A program made the translations under genes and the position numbers. A stretch of 64,000 nt of DNA from Telopea speciosissima (Eukaryota; Streptophyta; Magnoliopsida; Proteales; Proteaceae), in NCBI RefSeq assembly GCF_018873765.1, contig NC_057917.1:55982464-56046463 (forward strand). Reading direction: 5' to 3'. A model generated the notes under the pieces. The model was given only the letters and a program-made list of their open reading frames with translations. It had not been told where the DNA came from and did no database searches. Position 1 is the stretch's first letter, and each line of letters opens with the position of its first letter. Of the stretch, positions 10,701 through 21,850 are shown one piece after another.

Positions 10701-13700
10701 ACTCCAAAATTAATTTACTATTCAACTCTGCCCTTTGTTCAATGGTGTTGTTCCCAGGTTGACACTGAGAGGGAATAATGTCAATATCAGCTCAACTAAG
10801 AACCACTCTACAGTAGGAACGATGATAGGCCAGAATTGATGCTGAAATTGATATTCAATTGCTGGACAGAATAGTAGATCGATCACTTTGTTCAGTAGCA
10901 GGTATACTCTTCGATCGCAGAACTTGTAGCAGATCACAGTATCACACAATGAAAATAAAAAAAGGAAAAAATAGAAGATAGGATAGAAGGATAGGGTAGG
11001 CTATCTCAACCTTGGGCCTCTCACCCACAGCTATCTCAGCTGTTGAAACAAAGATCTCTCTCAGATTTCAAGCAAGCAAATTGCAACTTCATTCAATTTT
11101 TAATAACTGTTGGAGGCCTCTAAACTCTAAAGGCATTACATTATATAGACTCAAAGGTTGAGCCCAAAATAGAAACAATAAAATAGAAAGTGCTTGCTAC
11201 CAAGTAACATACAACCAAAATAGAAACTTCCTATAAATCTAGCTACCATACATCAAAATAGAAACTCCTAAAAACAAAAATAGTAACAAACTGAAATTAG
11301 AAGCCACCTAAGTGAAATAAAATATACTTTCTAAAACTGAAAATAGAAACTAAACTATAGCAGCACTAGGATAGAATCTTTCTCCACTTGATGGGCCCAC
11401 AAGATCTTCTAAAAAGCATCCCTACACAAGGCAAATTTGGGAACACTGTTCACGTGAACAGTACCATGACCAGTGTTTTGGTCTTTTTTTCTTCATATTT
11501 CGATCTACATCAGAGGGGGGGGTGAATCAGGGTCTCCAAAAATCATTAAAATTCTCCCGACACTCTTTCCTTACTCCTCTTAGTGTTCCCTAATTTTTGG
11601 CACTGTCGGCACTCACTGTTGGCACTCCCAATCACAATTGCTGCGCAAAGCTGATATGCACAAAGCTGCCCAAAGCTGACTTGTTGGCATTGACTACTAT
11701 TGGCACTGACAAGCAATCACAACCACACATAGTCCTGTGACACACCTTGCCCCTCAACCACAGGCAGGTATACAATTCCTGTGGCAAGGTCTACCCAGTG
11801 TACACACCCATCCTACAGATAAGCACACTCCAATATTGATGCAGCCCAGAAACGTTGGAAAGGCCTCCCTATTTTAAATAATTTTTTGAAATAAGGAGTG
11901 ATTGGAGTATTTTGAGTAACCTTTTAAATAAAGAGTGATTGGAGGAGGATTGGAAGGAGATTGATAATAAAGAGAGATTGGAGGGGATTGATTGAGATTA
12001 TGTTCTCAATTAGTAATTACTTAAAATAAATTGTAACATTGGCCATAGGATTATAGGGGAACCAAGATTGGGCTGAGGGAAATCATTTATTTAAGCAAGG
12101 TCTTTTGTTTGTAAGGAGCAGAATTTTTGAAATGAAATGAATGGTTGAGTCTTGGACTCCATTAATGCAATCTTGAAGAATTGCAACTCGTTTTGGTTTT
12201 TAGTAGCCTAGAAGAGCAATTGAACCCAAGCACCCCCTACATCATCTGGTATCAGAGCCAGTAGAGCCGCCATGTCACCCACACGTAGAGGAAGCCTGAC
12301 AGCTCCTGTGGATGACATACACACTAGTGGAGAGATCCGGGAGCTCCGACAGCAAGTTGCCGCTCTTATTGTGGAGATTGATCACTTGAAACTTTGGTGG
12401 CAAGTGGCTGATCTTACTTTGGAGATTAGACGTTTGAAGAGTGCTTCCCATCATCGTCACCTGGATGAGGTAATAACTTAAGCGCATTCTTCTTCTTTCC
12501 CTTCGTTGGAGCATCTACAAGTTGATACAGAGGATTGACCTGCAGTGATTGTTGATTTAGAGTCACCACCGGTATTTGATGAATACCCGGATGAGGAGAT
12601 CCTACTCAACTTTGCTTCAGATTTCTGGCCACATGATGGTGTGCCAGCATCACCTAAATCTAAAGGTATGAGTTGTGGAATGTCTCAACTGACAGTCCCT
12701 TATCCTGATGTGAAGAGCCCCTATTGGAGTCGTTGTAATGACGTTGCGTCTTGGCCAGTTCTATGCTGGCCTCCGATGGATTCATGCATCAAGAAAGAGG
12801 GTCAAATTGAGAATGGTTTTTACCCAATGGATAGTTACCATGCTCCCCACATCGCTACCCAATTTGCCGAGCTGTTGACCAAGGGAGTACAGCCGGTTCG
12901 ATTTATCATCACTGCTATGGAAGTTCGATGGACTGGTTCTCCAATCCTTATAGTACCCTTGGAGACCATGGCAACTAGAGGTACCGGTTTGTTATGGGCC
13001 ACCACTGGATTTGGTAAGAAGATGATTGGTGACGAAGACATGTTCCCTTTCAATCCCGGTGGAGCTCGACTGTTGTTGGTGACACGAATTCGAGTGGCGA
13101 ATTCTTCTAAACCGGAAGGGAATGATGTAGCTCAGAAACGTTGGAGAGGCCTCCCTATTTTGAATAATTTTTTGAAATAAGGAGTGATTGGAGGGAGGAT
13201 TGGAGTATTTTGAGTAACCTTTTAAATAAACGGTAATTGGGGGAGGATTGGAAGGAGATTGATAATAAAGAGAGATTGGAGGGGATTGATTGAGATTATG
13301 TTCTCAATTAGTAACTACTTAAAATAAATTGTAATCTTGACGATAGGATTATAGGGGAACCAAGATTGGGTTGAGGGAAATCATTTATTTAAGCAAAGTC
13401 TTTTGTTTGTAAGGAGCAGAATTTTTGAAATGAAATGAATGGTTGAGTCTTGGACTCCATTAATGCAATCTTGAAGAATTGCAACTCGTTTTGGTTTTCA
13501 ATAGCCTAGAAGAGCAACTGAACCCAAGCACCCCCTGCATCAAATATACAGATAGCAATCGCATCCACAACACAACATATACGAGGTTCGGCAGGTTGCC
13601 TACATCCCCGGTGTAATGCCTAATTGGGCTCAGCATTTACTCAACACTCGGTTTTGACTGCAGCAACAGTCCAGGTCCTATAACACCTGCTTCAACCTTT

Positions 13701-16700
13701 GATGATCACAAAGGCAAGGGCTACAAACCCTGATCGTGGGTTTTAGCTGCAACAACAACTCATGAGTACCCTCTCTTGCTTCCAACCCTGATGAACACAA
13801 GGGCAAGGGCTGCAGACCCTACTGTGTTCAAATGCAATTGGACTCCCAAGTACAGACCAATTTGAGCTTATAAAATTTTCCTACAATGTAGCTTTTCTAG
13901 TCTAGGAATTTGACAATCAATGCAACCTAGGACTAGCATATATTTACATAAATGAAACTGATAAAGCCAAATGATAGAAATCTTACGACCTTGCATTGTC
14001 TCCGTTTCTGGTATCCATAGATGTAATGAGATCTCCAACCGCTCACAAGAAGCTTCAATTGGCCCTCTATCTAGAGAAACTTAACTCTTCAAGTGTGCAC
14101 ACAATTTGGAAACCCTGGGTGGTCCCTGGCAATGGAACAACCCTCTGACCTTCTCTTCTTATTTTTCTTCTTCTTTCTTTCCTTTCTCTTCCTCTCTTCT
14201 TCTCCTCTTTTATGGCATAACCTTCATAAGATCTGTCTTCAATGCTTTCCTACCTTCATAAGGTCTTCAATGGAGGATATGGATGCAAGAACAAGGGTAG
14301 GAGAATGGATTAATGCACATAAGCATTAAGGGGGACTGTTTGTTTCAATTTCCAAACCCTATATACTTCTCTCTGGTTTCAAGTGCTGAGGAGGGAAAAG
14401 GAAAAGGCATGACCAGAAGAATTGTGTGAAATAAGTGAATTTTATCCAGTTAAGGCATTCTTGATTGAGAAAAAATGATTCCCTCCAGACAGAAAGAGAC
14501 TCCTTCCTGTACGAGTAGTGAAGAACTATAGAGAGCTGTGGTTGGTTGTTGACCAACAGAAAGCATGTGAGAAAGAAAGAACAGAAGAGAAGTGGCTTTA
14601 TTGCCAGCTTCAAATTACAACATGTCCTCTGAAAGGTAAAAAAAAGAGCACCTCCCTCCACACTAAACCGAGAAACCGGAACCTTGGACTGAATGGAGTT
14701 CTAAAGGGCGTGTGCCTTTCGTTGTCTGGATCCTTTTGAATTTGGTTATACCCATGTCAACACACGTAGAGAGCCCGAAGAAGAGCTCGGCCAAAACAAT
14801 GGGGACAATCGTGTCTTACCCTCAATCAACTATGGAAGTTACAAGGTAAGGCAAATAGGATCTCCCAAAGGATGCACAACGTAAGAGCCCATACACATTG
14901 TATCGATCTGGCTGACTCCAATGAATCTAATTAACCTCATATCGATTCCGTATTCTTTGAATGACTATAAGCCTATAACTGCGATGCATTCCCGTTCATC
15001 GTAAGATGATTTTCACGCTAGGATGAAAAGGCCAACCGTCTTATAAAGTTTTTTCTTTCGAAATTGAGTTTTATCCTGTTTTATATTAGTTTATAAGAAG
15101 ATTAATTACAGGTATGAGATGTGGGGAACACCCTCCTCCATCGGTCGTGTCAGAAAAGAGATTATTTGATCTGTGTGACCGAGCTCACGGAGATTGATGT
15201 AGGCAGGGGAAAGGTCGGACTGGGAGAGTGAATTGCACAAACACAAAGTGTGCAAATATGGACAAAACAATAAAATAAAGAACAAAATAAAAAACAATAA
15301 AAGGAATAAATATGGGCTAAAACACTTCAAGGATGTGTAGCAACACCAAGGGGTTGCAATCTCTTCAAGGATGCAATAAGGAAAACTCCAACTCTTCTAG
15401 GATGGAGTGAAAACTTTTCTAGGTTTTCAAAAGGGAATAACACCAATTCTTCTAGGTTGATGGAAAACTTTTCTAGGTTTTCTAAGGTTGAACTCAATCT
15501 TGGTTCAAAGGAGAGAACTCATCATGTTTTTAACAAAATGCACAAAGCAATTTTTATTCATCAAAATTCTAGTCTCCCTTACAAATAAGACGAATAGGCC
15601 TTTTATAGGTAAAACATAAGAAATCCTTAAAGTTTTTATGATATCTTGACCATTGATTTTCAAGGGTTGAGATTAAACCACTACATAGCTTTCTAAGAAA
15701 GAAAATGACTTTTCAAATAGAGACAATCCATTATCTAGTGGGTTGAACCAACATTATATGCCATCACATAGATTCTAGTTCCCATGTCTTGGTGTAATCT
15801 TCCATATATTGAAACAATTCTCCATGTTGAAGTTGAGATTTCCAAGACTTCTTTGTAGAGACTCAAGATAGAATTTGTTGAAGACCAAGATAGTACTCAT
15901 AGGATGAAGTGTAGTATGGAAAAGACCAAAAGACTTTGATTAGCATCCCACTACTAGTTCTAGGCCACTTATGAGTGGGGCTAGGCTGTTGGGATGAAAA
16001 GTGGGCCTTGGTTCAAGTGGATCAAATGGGCTTGGGCTTGGATTCAGGCTGACCTCCTTAAGGGCTGCACTTGGGCTTGTGTTTCATCATTTTGGGCGGC
16101 ATCATACTCCCTTTGTTGAAAAAGAATTCGTCCTCGAATTCTCCTCCAACACTAAAAGTGTTCTCGTGCCACCGGGATCAAATACAAACCAAACAAAATA
16201 TTGTAGTGTAATCATCTCCAAGAATGGATCAACATACTCGATCCGAAGAAGTTGAAGTCGAGATGGCAGTGTAGTAATTTTCATAAATAGATCTTCATAT
16301 GCACTAAAGATGTTGATGTATGCATCCATATTTTCTGCTACACCCTTAGCGACTATGGAAAGAAAGTTGGTTTTGTGCAGCGGCTCCAAATATGGATCTT
16401 GATATGGTGTTATGTTTGTTGTTCCTTGCACGAAAAAATCTCCAAAAATAAAAAGACTCATGTTGTATTCATCAATCTTTTCATCCGAGTATTCGTTGAA
16501 TATCGAGGTATGCTCCAATCGACAAATGGGGTGAAACGATCGGCTGGAATTGTCCATCCTCTTCTCCAAAGCTCTGATACCAAATGATGTAATAACTAAT
16601 TAGGTTGCACAAACTCGGATCGGTAGAGAATAACAATTACAAGAGCGAAATCACAATTCTGGGTAGATTCGCACTGTTGCAGTAAAATAATGATAACTTT

Positions 16701-19700
16701 CAGTATATAACTTGGTTTGAGGTGATTCCAGTTGGATATGAAAGCTAACATATCGGGATAAAACTTTTATTCTTTGAGTTTTCTGAAACTAGGAATAAAA
16801 GAGGGTGATATGGGCTGAAGTGGAGGTCACTGCACAGGTCCGAATCTGGGAAACTTATAGAATGAGTTCCCAAACTTGGTGTGTAATATAGAAATGAAAA
16901 GGGGATGTTATGAGCCCAGATTCAGGCTGACCTCCTTAAGGGCTACACTTGGGCTTGGGTTTCATCATTTTGTGCTGCATCAGAGATGAAGAAGCTACAA
17001 CTTGAATCACTCAAAACGGAGCTTAAATGGTCAAGTTATGGCTTTTACAAGTTTCGCCAACCAGAATAAGGCATTAGGAATCTTTCGGGACCTTAAAATG
17101 CATTTGTGTAGCACTGTATCACGGGGCATATCATGTGCGTTGGAACATAATCTCAAAATGCGGCTTAAGTCACTGGATCATTTCAGAGTTCAGCGCATTT
17201 TGTGCTCAATCACGTTTGTCAGATCTGACTTTTAATGACAAAACAAACTTCAACGACTGATGGTGGCAGGCCGTGTTTCGTCTTGTGATTAGCCTTGTGC
17301 CGTCCAATTTGCAGTTGAAAATGCAGGTGTAATAGAGTTTGTCAGATCTGGCTTGATCTGTCAGCAAGTTTACGGGCTTGATATGCCCATAAAATGGAAT
17401 CTGTGACGTCCTTACGGTACTCCCGCCTAACATGGAACTGGGACTACGGAGGTGCACGAGTTGCTCATTCCAGGGCCATTAGATTTGAATCCAGAGACGC
17501 GGGCTGCTTCTTGTTCGTTCCATCAATATCATCTCGTCCCCAAATAGTGGGAACAACGACAGCCACCGAAACGGCATCTTGGCATGATACTCTGTAGGAC
17601 TGCACAATACTGTAGCAAGACCTCATGGAAGACTTGATTCCATACAGTGCAGCGTACATGTCTCGATGCACGCGACCAATCAGAAAAGGGGTGCCAGAAT
17701 CTTTTCCGTCACTTGAATCTGCGCACATGCACTTCTTTCTCAGCCACTGATTCAGCATCTTGAGACTTGGCCGCTTATCCACCGTCCAGACTTTGATCCC
17801 GTATATGCCGGAGTACCAGTCTCGGTGCTCCCAGCCTCTCATAAGCCCATAAATGGTATCTTTGGCATACTTTCTTCAATATAATGAATTTTAGTGAGCG
17901 TGGTTTTCGCCACCATGCTCGTGTCAACGAGGAGCTTAAATCAACATATGCAATTGCAGGAAAAACTCACAGATGCTCCTTAGAATTCCCCAAACTCTTC
18001 AGATTAGCTTCTTTTCGGAGTAACTGTATGGGAATCTCTGTATCTCCATCATCCGGACTCTGATCGACGCAATTCCAGTTGTGTTGAAAAGATGATTCGA
18101 TGCTCTACGTATTTCCAGTTCATATCAAAATTTTGCCACTTAGCCATCTCAAAATTGCTCCTAACATGCTGCATTCACGTGGACCTATAAAATCTTCGTT
18201 CTGGAAGCATGTATCCTTCATCTAAAGCTGCTGAAGGCTGCCAAACACTGAATTACCATGCAATGAAGTGCCACATCACTGCTAAATCACTGCTAGCCCA
18301 GTCCAGCTCTCCCAACTTCTTGTCTGACCTCTCCAATCATTCCCAAACACATGTAAACACTGCCACATCACTCCCTGACACCGCAGGCATTGGCACATCA
18401 CCAGTACACTCCCAACACTGCCACATCTTTACATGCATTGTGCCATACATGCATATGTCAAATCATGTCACTAGTACTGTGTGGACACTTCCATCATACC
18501 AAACTACCAAGGATGTTACTTTGCGTACTGCCAACTCATCACCTGCCTGCCAAGTCATGCTGTAACCTCCTCAGCCATCTGTCACAACCCTGCCATGCTG
18601 CCACATGTCCAGAAGCTACCACTGCACTGTCTGGCCACTACTGCTGACTGTAGACTGTAACATTACTACTAACATACGGTCACTTGCCATCATACACTGC
18701 CACATGAGTCCTGAACCCTCTGAGTCACTGTACTGTCTGCACTTTCAAGTAGCTGTCTGTCCCTGTCAGCTCTGCTAGAATGCCATTGATCCCTGTCACA
18801 TCACTGTAGATGCCTTGCCGCACCAGTATACTGCCTGTACACCTCTCTACTCACAGCTGTCATCTGTATTGCTGCTCTGCTAACTCGGTCTGACTGCACT
18901 GTATTGACAACCATGACAACACCACATGCATTGTGTGTACAACAGATGGTTACATGTATATGAATAAGAAAAACTCCTAATCTACCACTTAATCTGAAAA
19001 TAGAAACTGAAGCAAACTAGGAAACTACTACCGAAACAGAAACTCTACGTATCTAAACCCAATCACATAAAGAGATCCCCTATCAACCCCTTTTGGACCA
19101 AAGCCTCGGGTTGTGTCCGGTTCATCTTGGTCTGTGTTTCCAAATCGGATTATGCCGGTCCAGCCATGCACATGCAATTGCATCAGTTAGCCAACCCTAC
19201 CACTTTGAGGAGTGATTCTATGTGGGCCAACAATCCTATAATTGAGTCAGTTTTTTGTTTAACTTCTAAATTTCTTTCCTTCAGCTTCCAACCTGTATAA
19301 TGGTGTTTTAAATTTTTTTTACATGCTTCTTGTCGTATGATCAAGCTGCTTTTAGATTGTGCATTCTCTGGACTGTGAGATAATCAATGGTTGTCTACAT
19401 TAACTTGAGAGACATATCAAAGAGGTGCTAAAATCATTCTAAAGAGAGGTAATCATTTTAATTGTGTTGATTCAGCTAACTTGCTCAGTAAATTCTTCTC
19501 TAGCATAAGCGCCTCATGAGGATATTGCAATCAATGCACTGGAAAGTATGCTTGTATCGGCAACTGTTTGTTTTTGGACTAAACTATACTTCTTCTTTTT
19601 CTGTTTTTTTTTTCTTAACTTCATGAATGCTGGAACAGCAAAGCTCCCTGAGCTAACTGTCTCAGATGGTTTTCTGTCTTAACTCCAGAGAGAGCAATTC

Positions 19701-20404
19701 AGCTAGGCAAAGTCTCATTAGGAGTAATTTGTATAATTGAATTTCATCAATGAAGATTTGGTCAATATTTGGTGAACTGGCAATCATTGAAAGAAATTCT
19801 CGGGTATATTCATGTTTGATACAGTTTATATTGAAAATGCAGTACAATTTACTGATTAATATGTGTTTAATACATGAAGATGTGAGTGCATTAGTATGTA
19901 TACAAATGTCAACAGTAATATGTATATCTAATGCTTTTAATTTTAATCCTTGTGAATGTGCCCTAATTTTTTCCTACCACATATATTCATTTGAAAGATC
20001 TGGAGGATGCAGCTTCTGTTGATATGGATGAAGTGGACCAGTTGCATAAATCTCTTGATGTACCTTGCCTGACAGCCGATTCATCAGTCAACCCGGAGGT
20101 AGTAGCATTGTCAGGGCCAGAAGCAGAAATTATAGCACAACCCTCAAGAAGGGAAGTCTTTGCTGAAGAACAAAGAGTGCAGCTGGAATGCCCACCAGCA
20201 GATGAGGAAACCACCGAACATGCAGTAGCTAATCAAGTAGAGGCAGCTGATGTCCCATCCAGTAATACTTCCCCACCATTGAGTGTAGAGCCAGCAAAAT
20301 CATATAAGCTGATTCAGGGAGAGGAATTTGAGATATTCTTCAGGGCCTGTGAAGAATTATTTTATCGTGAGAATCGTGAGACAGCACCTAAGAATGAGGA
20401 TTGA
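4757..20404 (+). CDS. Unidentified plant gene, 3' four exons (5' part not found)
   Basis: Four exons join in one open frame: 4757-4860, 6638-6692, 6780-6904 and 19998-20404 (TGA). Each has a good AG acceptor, and the first three have GT donors (gtaac, gtatcc, gtaatc). Phases agree at every junction (1, 2 and 1), which is strong evidence for a real gene. The first exon is rich in Tyr and Lys (YVRYLKNKYFSKYDLYGG), the middle ones read IFDEEVTIEGEIIKSSRWPC, and the last is acidic and low-complexity with a conserved-looking end (LIQGEEFEIFFRACEELFYR). I do not recognise the family and assign no function. The first exon needs an upstream exon ending two bases into a codon, which I could not find. 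The last intron is 13.1 kb and full of transposons. Confidence 0.7.
4861..6637 (+). other. First visible intron of the unidentified gene
   Basis: It runs from a GT donor at 4861 to the acceptor at 6637. It is AT-rich with no further supported exon. Between 5800 and 6060 there is a GC-richer patch without coding character. A T run at about 6270 is followed by a G-rich patch. Confidence 0.55.
7780..8060. repeat. Diverged copy of the 'cgaaatttcg' repeat family
   Basis: The stretch around 7985-8060 (a pair of 'aaactcaaaatggtactttg'-like phrases followed by 'ggacccta') aligns by eye with 9790-9870 and 25320-25380. The left part is too diverged to place an end. It is probably an old non-autonomous element; no terminal repeat is visible. 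Confidence 0.45.
9622..10369. mobile_element. Non-autonomous element with short terminal inverted repeats
   Basis: It begins GGTTCAAGATCT and ends AAATCTTGAACC, a 12-bp terminal inverted repeat with one mismatch. Both flanks of the element are packed with imperfect 'gagatttcg / cgaaatctc' motifs. The interior resembles 7780-8060 and 25165-25740. A matching region starting near 9160 with the same motifs may be a second, partial copy. I could not find a clean target-site duplication, so the class is left open. Confidence 0.5.
11837..12244 (+). repeat. Element A left LTR
   Basis: 408 bp, TGATGCAG to CTACATCA. The ends form a short inverted repeat. It is almost the same sequence as 13123-13542. 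Confidence 0.9.
12272..13122 (+). pseudogene. Gag-like ORF of element A, two in-frame stops
   Basis: One frame runs from an ATG 13 bases after the primer-binding site to the right LTR, interrupted by TAA at 12479 and TGA at 12536. The first part contains two tandem heptad-like units (QQVAALIVEIDHLK and WQVADLTLEIRRLK) that look like a gag-type coiled coil. The second part contains FDEYPDEEI near its start and FNPGGARLLLV at its end. I recognise no enzymatic domain. The sharing of the FDEYPDE and F(N/D)PGG motifs with the ORF of element B suggests a common origin. A gag remnant is the likeliest identity; a captured host fragment is not excluded. Confidence 0.6.
13123..13542 (+). repeat. Element A right LTR
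   Basis: 420 bp, TGATGTAG to CTGCATCA, immediately after a purine-rich tract. It matches 11837-12244 apart from a few substitutions and one insertion. Confidence 0.9.
15195..16104 (-). repeat. Element B left terminal region (3' LTR on the minus strand)
   Basis: It ends in 'ttcatcattttgggcggcat' plus 'ca' at 16104, closely matching the last bases of the right LTR. The remainder (about 800 bp) has no visible counterpart in the right LTR. It contains repeated 'ttcaagga' and 'cttttctaggtttt' phrases around 15330-15480. Confidence 0.6.
16105..16569 (-). CDS. Gag-like ORF of element B
   Basis: This open frame covers nearly the whole internal region, starting at an ATG next to the primer-binding site. 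It runs on three bases into the LTR (to 16102) before its stop. It contains FNEYSDEKI near residue 25 and FDPGGTRTLLV near residue 130, aligned in order with the motifs of element A's ORF. The 3' end (a gaattcgag/gaattctt pair before the purine tract) is also shared with A. No zinc knuckle or enzyme motif is present. It is about 155 codons long, open throughout. Its role is unknown; a reduced gag is the likeliest reading. Confidence 0.5.
16585..16982 (-). repeat. Element B right LTR (5' LTR on the minus strand)
   Basis: 398 bp, starting TGATGTAA and ending GCTGCATCA on the plus strand. Its right end carries the 'ggctgacctccttaagggct' phrase also found in the left copy near 16046. Confidence 0.7.
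16988..19997 (+). other. Large intron, last part: no exon seen
   Basis: This is the rest of the final intron of the unidentified gene. A 125-codon open frame on the minus strand (17465-17842) contains two similar phrases (HRDWYSGIYGIK and HRDMYAALYGIK), suggesting an internal duplication, but no known domain. 18190-18960 is pyrimidine- and CA-rich low-complexity DNA full of 'ctgccaca'-like words. 19240-19997 is AT-rich and ends in the acceptor for the last exon. Confidence 0.5.
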
Positions 20405-21445
20405 GGAGGTAAGATAATTGTTAGGAAAGGAGTCAAAGAAGGAAGAATAAAAGGAGAGATGTGGAGACATGTACAGCATTATAAATGTGTTGCATATACA
20501 ATGATTACTCATCTCCTCCATGCAAACAATTTTAGTAGGAACTCTCTTTTTATAGGTAGTGTCTTACCCAGTTGGGTTAAATGTAGGCATGGCACCCTCA
20601 AAACAGAAGTACTAAATATTATTTTGGTAATAAGTGCTAAATATTATCGTGATGTGTTATTGTGATTGATGTTTTTAATCTATAAGTCTGTTCCTTATTG
20701 ATTCCCCATTCTCCTCTGTAGGACAGAAAGGTTTTGATTCATGTAGGTCTCCTCTTAATAATATTCACATTGCAATTAATAAAAGTGCAGATTAATTAAA
20801 AACATCAATTCTTTTGCTTTGTTAGAACCTAGAGTAAGGTTTGCCAATTATTTTTATCTTTCAATGGCTGGGCTTGGATCAAGACAAGGTTTTGTGGAAG
20901 GATTTAATAAGATAAAATCTGCAGCTATAAATGGTTTATTCTGTAAATTTATTCGTGACTTAAACTGAAGGTTCTATCGAAGAATTTGGGATAGAATTAT
21001 AGAAGTGAATAATAAAATAGTAGTAGTAGTAGTAGCAGTAATAATTGCAGCCAGAAACTGTTTAATTAACTCATCCCTCTTTAAAGTAGAATGTTCTATA
21101 ATAGGTTTTGTTCCTACATTATGCGATGAATGGTTGAATTTTCATTTAAAACGAAGCATTTTCTTTTCTTTTTAAGTACTAAATAAAATGCAAAAACAGT
21201 TCTTGTTTTCTTCAATAAAAAATGTAGGAAAATTTGGTATTGGATGTGAGGACAATGGCTGCCAAGGCAAAGGGCGTACCCAGTGCACGAGGCTCCCTGA
21301 GCCTGATGTGTACACTGCATCTCCTCACATTCATTATTATACTAATTGTTTAAAAGAGAGAGAACGATTTAAAAAAATAATGTGAAAGGGTGTAGAGAAC
21401 CCTGCTTGCTTAGATAACTCTCTCTAATAATAGCTGCAGCCATAA
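20405..21445. other. 3' flank of the unidentified gene
   Basis: AT-rich, with candidate polyadenylation signals (aataaa near 20779). A TAG trinucleotide tract lies at 21019-21036. I see no gene. Confidence 0.5.
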
Positions 21446-21850
21446 ACTAGCACACCCATAGGTGGACTTGCTCTATGTCGAAGAGTTGGATGGTTGGAGA
21501 GCCTGAATCTCTATAGCTAATTACATCCTTCGAGACCACATTCAGGACTCACAAAGTCTTTCTTGCCAATCTGAAGCCCAGGAACATGCGTCGGATCAAG
21601 TCGAATGGAATGCTTCTCGGTCCTTTTGATTCATCACATGATAGTGTTAAGCTGCCTCTTTCCTCCTGAGGGTTCGGTACCTGGTGAGAGAATCTGGTTT
21701 GGATGGAAAGAGAAGTAAGCTCAGGTTGATCCTTCGTCGCCTAATCGGGTTCAGAAGAAGACTATTTGGGTCGGTTCAGCCTTAACTCGTCAACGGACAT
21801 ATGCAGGTATGGTCGTCTGCAGAACTCTCAAGAACACAATCATTTCCTGA
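21446..21850 (+). pseudogene. EMAP II / AIMP1-like tRNA-binding domain fragment
   Basis: Pieces in several frames spell the C-terminal OB-fold tRNA-binding domain of the Arc1p/EMAP II family: LYVEELD near 21470, NLKPRNMRRIKSNGMLL near 21570-21620, PPEGSVPGERIWFG after a frame change near 21663, and SPNRVQKKTIW plus a terminal CRTLKNTIIS before TGA at 21848-21850. In plants this domain occurs in a stand-alone AIMP1-like protein and at the end of methionyl-tRNA synthetase; the C-terminal residues look more like the former. Frameshifts and an in-frame TAA show it is dead. No intron is visible across about 400 bp, which would fit a processed or partial copy. Confidence 0.75.

Larger units (their letters stand above)
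6905..11836 (+). other. Large intron, first part: diverged repeats, no exon seen
   Basis: This lies between the exons ending at 6904 and beginning at 19998. It holds C-run and A-run tracts near 7128-7156, two members of a 'cgaaatttcg' repeat family (7780-8060 and 9622-10369), a purine-rich patch (10370-10570), and from about 11510 the left part of an older repeat that element 11837-13542 interrupted. The open frames here are short and have no domain. Confidence 0.5.
11837..13542 (+). mobile_element. Element A: short non-autonomous LTR retrotransposon
   Basis: Complete structure: 5-bp target duplication AATAT (11832-11836 and 13543-13547); LTRs at 11837-12244 and 13123-13542, starting TGATG and ending CATCA; a primer-binding site TGGTATCAGAGCC at 12247-12259 (initiator-Met tRNA type); and a purine tract 'ggaaggga' just before the right LTR. 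The internal part is only 878 bp and has no protease, integrase or reverse transcriptase, so the element must be moved in trans. The LTRs are very similar, the main difference being a roughly 12-bp indel near 13190, so insertion was fairly recent. It carries the ORF described separately. Confidence 0.92.
11510..14330. repeat. Older repetitive sequence interrupted by a short LTR element
   Basis: The left part (from 'agaggggggggtgaatcagg' at about 11512) and the right part (13548 onward, with 'cgaggttcggcaggttgcct' at about 13582) resemble two phrases common in plant retrotransposon ends. The element at 11837-13542 lies between them with a target duplication, so removing it rejoins them. No protein remnant is visible. 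Confidence 0.4.
15195..16982 (-). mobile_element. Element B: short LTR retrotransposon with unequal LTRs
   Basis: Minus orientation. Flanked by GAGAT at 15190-15194 and 16983-16987, with ends TGATGTAG and GCTGCATCA. A primer-binding site (TGGTATCAGAGC on the minus strand) lies at 16571-16582, two bases from the right LTR. A purine tract lies just inside 16105. The left terminal region (15195-16104, 910 bp) and the right one (16585-16982, 398 bp) share about the last 75 bp and the first 8 bp but not the middle. The interior is 480 bp, almost all ORF. It has the same end sequences and ORF type as element A, in the opposite orientation. Confidence 0.75.

Noticed and set aside
17465..17842. 125-codon minus-strand open frame with two similar HRD-x-Y-x-x-x-Y-G-I-K phrases
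   Set aside because: No known domain, no splice or promoter context, and it lies in a transposon-filled intron. The internal similarity can come from a duplicated repeat.
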